Of a DNA stretch of 9,153 bases, positions 5,644-9,153 are shown in pieces (the stretch's first letter is position 1; each line of letters starts with the position of its first letter). The position numbers and the translations under genes are program-made. Below the pieces are notes generated by a model. The model saw only the letters and a list, made by a program, of their open reading frames with translations. It was not told where the DNA came from and did no database searches. Location: NCBI GenBank assembly GCA_016839985.1, contig JAEOTG010000142.1, positions 1-9,153 on the forward strand. The letters run 5' to 3'. The stretch is from Candidatus Heimdallarchaeota archaeon. GTDB lineage: Archaea; Asgardarchaeota; Heimdallarchaeia; Heimdallarchaeales; Heimdallarchaeaceae.

Positions 5644-6903
5644 ATGAAAATCAAATCTGAGACAATCAAGGAAATTGCTGCTGTGCTAGTAATACTTATC
5701 ATAGGAGTTAGTATTCCAATAATAATAACATATGAGAAAGAATATAATATTGAAATAAAAAAAGACAAGGATTTTGAAAAATATAATTTCTCAGGAGAAG
5801 GATCTGTATCCAATCCATATGTCATAGAAAATCTATCTATCATTAGTTCAAAAAAAAGAGGAATATCTATCTCTAATACTAGTAAATTTTTTATTATTAG
5901 AAATTGCACCCTTGGGTATAATCTATTTAATGGGATTAATATCCAATACATAAAAAATGGTACAGCTAAAATCTATGATAATGTTTGTTTTGGACATTCA
6001 GCAGAGGGAATAAATATAGTTTCCTCTGATAGTCTCAAGATATACAACAATACTTGTTTTGATAATAAAATTGAATTGAGTATTGAGAATTCTAACCATT
6101 GTTACGTAGAAAATAATCATCTATACAGAAATAGAAAAGTTACTGGTCAAGAAAAAATTGTATACAGTGGATTAATATTACGAAATTCATTTTTAGTAAC
6201 TATCAATAATAATAAAATTGAAAAAACTACTAGAGGAATGTATATCGTAAATGGATTTAATTGTACTATTTCTAATAATTTTGTAAATCAGGTTTATAGT
6301 TTAGGTATTAATTTCATTTCAAGTTCATATTGTAATCTTACCAGTACTACATGCATCTCTTCAACATACGATGGACTTTCTTTTCATCATTCCAACTATA
6401 ATTATGTTGCAAACTGCAGTTCAATTGGGAATAATTATGGCTTTTATCTATCCGAGTGTAGTGAAAATATACTCTCCTTCAATAAGATCGAAAAGAATAG
6501 AGAAGGTCTCCATATAACATCTAATAGTCATAATAACACCATCAGTTATAATGAATTTCTTAATAATACTAATGAGGGAGTCAACATAGATGGGAGTGGT
6601 TTTAATATTGTTCACCATAATACTTTTTCTTTCAATAATCTAGGTGAAACTTCCCAAGCTAGGGACACAGGCTGGAATAGTACATGGTACGATATCATTT
6701 CTCTTGAGGGGAATTTTTGGAATGAATGGAATAGCTCTGATCCTTATGTGATATTAGGAAGTGCAAATAGTACAGATTTATATCCACTAAATGATCCGAT
6801 ATCTCTAATAGTATTTTATGACTCATCAAAAACATTTCAAAGTATGAAATTAATAATTACTACATTAGAATCTAAGATTGTGCAAGAATATATTAAATTT
6901 TAG
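5644..6903 (+). CDS. Secreted right-handed beta-helix (NosD/PbH1-like) protein
   Basis: A 419-residue secreted or membrane-tethered protein. Residues 1-9 are polar and basic, and about 10-30 (EIAAVLVILIIGVSIPIIITY) form a signal peptide or signal anchor. The mature part opens with FSGEGSVSNPYVIENLSI (49-66), a lead-in typical of archaeal NosD-like surface proteins. It continues with about ten turns of parallel beta-helix rich in Asn and Ile, with recurring 'G-I-x-I-x-x-S/N-x' and 'N-x-I' rungs (about 61-335). It closes with the cap TGWNSTWYDIISLEGNFWNE (342-361) and SANSTDLYPL (373-382). More than ten N-x-S/T sequons are present. Such helices bind polysaccharides or act as adhesion or structural scaffolds; no catalytic residues can be named. 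No C-terminal membrane segment or sorting signal is visible. The frame is open back to an ATG at 5464, but the extra 60 residues would overlap the divergent peptidase gene and would precede the signal sequence, so ATG 5644 is preferred. Confidence 0.85.
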   Translation: MKIKSETIKEIAAVLVILIIGVSIPIIITYEKEYNIEIKKDKDFEKYNFSGEGSVSNPYVIENLSIISSKKRGISISNTSKFFIIRNCTLGYNLFNGINIQYIKNGTAKIYDNVCFGHSAEGINIVSSDSLKIYNNTCFDNKIELSIENSNHCYVENNHLYRNRKVTGQEKIVYSGLILRNSFLVTINNNKIEKTTRGMYIVNGFNCTISNNFVNQVYSLGINFISSSYCNLTSTTCISSTYDGLSFHHSNYNYVANCSSIGNNYGFYLSECSENILSFNKIEKNREGLHITSNSHNNTISYNEFLNNTNEGVNIDGSGFNIVHHNTFSFNNLGETSQARDTGWNSTWYDIISLEGNFWNEWNSSDPYVILGSANSTDLYPLNDPISLIVFYDSSKTFQSMKLIITTLESKIVQEYIKF

Positions 6904-6928
6904 CAGTCTACCTTAAATTATTTCTAAG

Positions 6929-6943
6929 AAAAATAAAAAAAAA
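6929..6943 (-). terminator. T-tract terminator of the subtilase gene
   Basis: Minus-strand T9-A-T5, starting 8 nt after the TAA at 6952-6954. No hairpin is evident. This is the standard archaeal U-tract type and one of the clearest termination signals in the window. Confidence 0.6.
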
Positions 6944-6951
6944 TGAATTCA

Positions 6952-8142
6952 TTATTTATTTTGCTTTCTTTTTCTTGTTGTAATGATTATAGCTAGAACC
7001 ATAAAAATTGATGCGAAAGTAACAAAATTGTTAGTAGTCTTTTCTGTTTTTTCAATCAGAATAGATGGATCTAAAACTGCCTTAACGGCTTTTGAGGCAT
7101 TCAAAAGACCATATCCAAAGTGAATATCTTTTCCTGGATTTCCTAAATCAGTTGCTGACTTATGAAGAATATCTCTTATCTCAGTAACTGTTAATGAATA
7201 ATTCAATGATCTCATCAATGAAATAACTCCAGCTACTTGTGGGCATGCAAATGAAGTTCCTATTCCCCACCCATAGTATGAGTTAAAGGAATAATAAGGC
7301 ATCGTACTGTAGGTTTTAGTCCCAGCACCTTCATCTCCTACTGGTGCAACAAGTTCTGTTGCATCACCATAATTACTATAATCAGCTTTCTCTTTGAGAG
7401 CATTGGTTGCACCTACAGCTATAACTATATCACTGGCTCCTGGGTGAACTACAAAATTTTGCCCTCCTTGAGGTAAATATGTATTTCCTGTAACAGATAC
7501 TATTGGGATATTTTTCTCATAAGCATAAGCTATATCATCAAAATATAATGAGGAATTATCAGAATAATATACGCTTAGATTTATCACATCTGCACCATTA
7601 TCTGCAGCATAACGAATAGCATCTCCAAAATCTGAAGCGCTATAAAATCGACTGTTAATGTCCAATAATCTGATGTTCATAATTGTCACATTTGGAGCAA
7701 CTCCCAACATCCCATAATCATCTCTTGGAGCTGCTATAATTCCTGCTATGAATGTAGCATGCCAATGAACTAGATCTCCTGGTTCTGGTCCAGGCTCTGA
7801 ATCATTTGAACTAAAATCCCAACCGTGAACATCATCTATGTATCCATTACCATCATCATCAATTGAATTATTAGCAACTTCGTCAGTATTTGTCCAAGCA
7901 ATATTTTTCAATTCAGGATGAGAAAAATCAATACCAGTATCTATAATAGCAACAGTAATATCTTTAGATCCATTAGTTATTTTTAAAGCATCCTTAATAT
8001 GGATTTGACGATGAAAAAACTGGTTTTCATAATAATTTAAAGCATTAGTTGTAAGTAAAATCGTATTTTGAATGTTGTTTAAACTTAAGAAAGGTAATGA
8101 AATTAGAATAAATAGAGCAAAAAAAGTTTTACTTCTAATCAT
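6952..8142 (-). CDS. Secreted, C-terminally membrane-anchored subtilisin-like serine protease (S8)
   Basis: A 396-residue S8 peptidase. An N-terminal signal sequence covers about 5-32 (KTFFALFILISLPFLS followed by polar residues). The catalytic domain spans about 42-357: D68 in AIIDTGID, H128 in HWHATFIAGIIAA, oxyanion N220 in VSVTGN, and S297 in GTSFACPQVAG. The triad is complete, but the usual H-G-T is H-A-T, and the block is preceded by an extra His and Trp. Residues 92-104 (NSIDDDGNGYIDD) form an acidic EF-hand-like loop of the kind that binds calcium in related subtilases. A single membrane helix at about 373-388 followed by RKRKQNK would hold the enzyme on the outer face of the cell membrane. 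Several sequons lie between. There is no long pro-domain: only some 30 residues separate the signal from the catalytic core. A TATA-like box about 24 nt upstream implies a leaderless mRNA. Substrates unknown; turnover or processing of surface proteins is likely. Confidence 0.92.
   Translation of the reverse strand: MIRSKTFFALFILISLPFLSLNNIQNTILLTTNALNYYENQFFHRQIHIKDALKITNGSKDITVAIIDTGIDFSHPELKNIAWTNTDEVANNSIDDDGNGYIDDVHGWDFSSNDSEPGPEPGDLVHWHATFIAGIIAAPRDDYGMLGVAPNVTIMNIRLLDINSRFYSASDFGDAIRYAADNGADVINLSVYYSDNSSLYFDDIAYAYEKNIPIVSVTGNTYLPQGGQNFVVHPGASDIVIAVGATNALKEKADYSNYGDATELVAPVGDEGAGTKTYSTMPYYSFNSYYGWGIGTSFACPQVAGVISLMRSLNYSLTVTEIRDILHKSATDLGNPGKDIHFGYGLLNASKAVKAVLDPSILIEKTEKTTNNFVTFASIFMVLAIIITTRKRKQNK
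6955..6977 (+). terminator. Probable T-rich terminator of the beta-helix gene
   Basis: A plus-strand pyrimidine-rich stretch, mostly T (TTTATTTTGCTTTCTTTTTC followed by TTG), begins about 50 nt after the TAG at 6901-6903. It overlaps the codons for the Lys/Arg-rich C-terminus of the convergent subtilase, so its composition may be due to coding. Weak call. Confidence 0.3.
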
Positions 8143-8159
8143 AAGTTGATAAAACTACA

Positions 8160-8172
8160 GATATAAATAAAT
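8160..8172 (-). promoter_or_regulatory. TATA-like box for the subtilase gene
   Basis: Minus-strand ATTTATTTATATC, centred about 24 nt before the ATG at 8142. No SD is present between it and the ATG, consistent with a leaderless message. Confidence 0.45.
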
Positions 8173-8283
8173 GTATTGAAGAACCATAAAACAAAGAGAA
8201 AATCTTGTTGTAAATTATCATAAGATATCTAATGTTCTTCTTATTCTATTGCTTTCTTACTTAATTCTATTCTATGTAAAATA

Positions 8284-8301
8284 AAGAAGTAAAAAAAGAA
8301 A
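8284..8301 (-). terminator. Probable T-tract terminator of the right-edge gene
   Basis: The minus strand here carries T7 (8291-8297) within a T-rich run, about 55 nt after the TGA at 8352-8354, with no obvious stem. It would separate this gene's transcript from the subtilase gene downstream. Confidence 0.4.
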
Positions 8302-8351
8302 TTTTTAAATTTTATTTTTATTATATTCAAATATTGATATATTCTATTTCA

Positions 8352-9153
8352 TCAAGGGTGAATCCATATTCCAAGCTTGTGATTAGTTGTACTGAGAAAA
8401 CCACTACAGTAAGGATAGTTAAGAGCATCGTTATAATATGAATCGAGCCAAATTTGAATGTAGCAAGGAGAAGTAATTGGACCATCTACAACCATTCGAA
8501 TATAATTCACGGTACCACCTTCCCAGTCATCTTGACTCTCCGGTGAAGCAACACCTAACCATGTGAAATATGCATTATGAGTCTCTCCATAGCTTGAAAT
8601 TAGAGAATTAGCTTGAAAGTAACTAACGTAATTAGTAATAAGTTTCATTGCACTAAATATATCAAGTGCTGTACTCATACCAGGTACAAAACCTAGAACG
8701 AATGTTGCTGTTTCAACGGCAAGTTGCAAAGGATCAATTGGTGAACCTATCTCATTAGTGTAATATTGTTCTGTTGCTCCTGCATCTGTTTGAAAATCTT
8801 TACGAAATGCTACTGCTGTATTTGCAGAATTAGATTTCTTAATTTTTATAGTTGCATCAGAAGGAGTTTGGTCAGGAAGATCTATATATTCTTGAGTCCA
8901 AGGATTGTAGAACTGTTCGTATGGATTTTTATCAATTATACGTGATGATACACCTAAAAAAATTTCATAAACGCCACCGTATATAAGAACTCCGATAACA
9001 TTTACAGCAATAGAAATTTCAACTTTTGAATCAGAAGTAACATAGGATAGGATTAATGAGTCAGAAGAATCAACATCTGAATTGTATTGTATGTGAATAC
9101 CAACACCATCTATATAAGGATATGATACTGGTGGAGGATCTCCTCCTCCCCCA
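8352..9153 (-). CDS. Unrecognised protein, probably secreted (5' partial, runs off the right edge)
   Basis: I translated the minus strand back from the TGA at 8352-8354 and found no stop up to 9152, so at least 266 residues belong to one gene whose start lies outside the window. The TTG at 8729 is internal, not a start. From the N-terminal side the fragment has a flexible Gly/Pro linker (GGGGDPPPVS). Next comes a beta-rich section of about 70 residues with alternating hydrophobics (VEISIAVNVIGVLIYGGVYE). A polar section follows with NPYEQFYNPWTQEYIDLPDQ. Then comes a hydrophobic helical stretch (LAVETATFVLGFVPGMSTAL followed by DIFSAMK). The last part is aromatic-rich and beta-like, with two cysteines (PCYIQIWLDSYYNDALNYPYC) that could pair. 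Low Lys content and the linker suggest an extracellular protein whose signal and other domains lie upstream. I do not recognise a family. The neighbouring subtilase and beta-helix protein are also exported. Confidence 0.7.
   Translation of the reverse strand, partial: GGGGDPPPVSYPYIDGVGIHIQYNSDVDSSDSLILSYVTSDSKVEISIAVNVIGVLIYGGVYEIFLGVSSRIIDKNPYEQFYNPWTQEYIDLPDQTPSDATIKIKKSNSANTAVAFRKDFQTDAGATEQYYTNEIGSPIDPLQLAVETATFVLGFVPGMSTALDIFSAMKLITNYVSYFQANSLISSYGETHNAYFTWLGVASPESQDDWEGGTVNYIRMVVDGPITSPCYIQIWLDSYYNDALNYPYCSGFLSTTNHKLGIWIHP

Larger units (their letters stand above)
8143..8351. other. AT-rich intergenic region
   Basis: A 209 bp gap between the subtilase start and the stop of the next gene, both on the minus strand. 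It holds the subtilase promoter at its left and T-tracts at its right. In 8281-8340 the sequence is nearly all A and T. I see no ORF with coding character, no tRNA-like or other structured RNA, and no repeat family. Confidence 0.6.

Noticed and set aside
5589..5951. Minus-strand 120-residue frame opposite the beta-helix gene
   Set aside because: It overlaps the signal sequence and first turns of the secreted protein; its hydrophobic look mirrors the AT-rich coding strand.
5644..6903. Beta-helix protein as the copper/nitrous-oxide maturation factor NosD
   Set aside because: The similarity is to the generic repeat fold only; no nosZ, nosF or nosY-like genes are nearby and the cap sequences are those of archaeal surface proteins.
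8143..8351. Possible small RNA or CRISPR leader in the AT-rich gap
   Set aside because: I see no direct repeats, no stable GC-containing stem and no tRNA-like arms; promoter and T-tract terminator signals account for it.
8727..8729. TTG as the start of a 125-residue protein
   Set aside because: The same frame stays open for another 141 codons to the window edge, with similar amino acid use and no SD or TATA-like signal placed for this TTG.
9133..9146. Inverted repeat GGAGGA-TC-TCCTCC
   Set aside because: It arises from Gly (GGA) and Pro (CCT/CCA) codons of the GGGGDPPP linker being complementary; no reason to see a regulatory hairpin.

Overview
The window looks like a piece of an AT-rich archaeal genome. 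Three things point that way. There are TATA-like boxes about 25-30 nt before several start codons, which implies leaderless mRNAs. There is an AGGTGAT-type ribosome binding site. Genes end in plain T-tracts with no hairpin that I could see. The cargo fits too: a secreted NosD-like beta-helix protein with a 'GEGSVSNPYVIENL' N-terminus, a membrane-anchored subtilase, and many N-glycosylation sequons limited to predicted extracytoplasmic parts. This style is familiar from Asgard and Thermoplasmata-like lineages. The exact lineage is inference and cannot be fixed from this window.

Layout. At 1-81 is the 3' end of an unknown + strand gene; its stop shares a CTAG with the convergent stop of the next gene. 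At 78-1154 (-) is a membrane-tethered PHP-domain metal phosphoesterase. At 1218-1616 (-) is a small ferritin-like protein, 16 bp downstream of a CoA-acylating methylmalonate/malonate-semialdehyde dehydrogenase at 1633-3090 (-). A 150-160 bp divergent promoter region separates the latter from a class III aminotransferase at 3251-4549 (+). At 4563-5519 (-) is a P1-family (S58) N-terminal-nucleophile peptidase, convergent with the aminotransferase. At 5644-6903 (+) is a secreted beta-helix protein, at 6952-8142 (-) a subtilisin-like protease, and from 8352 to the right edge (-) the C-terminal 266 codons of an unrecognised protein that begins beyond the window.

How the genes may work together. 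The aminotransferase and the semialdehyde dehydrogenase share a divergent promoter region and catalyse plausible successive steps: amino acid to semialdehyde to acyl-CoA. Beta-alanine or 3-aminoisobutyrate is the natural substrate guess. The adjacent S58 peptidase belongs to a family that includes beta-aminopeptidases, so 1633-5519 may be a small beta-amino-acid salvage module. This is a hypothesis, not a demonstrated system. The right third (5644-9153) is a cluster of cell-surface or secreted proteins. I saw no RNA gene, CRISPR array, insertion sequence or phage module. No gene-free stretch exceeds 300 bp.
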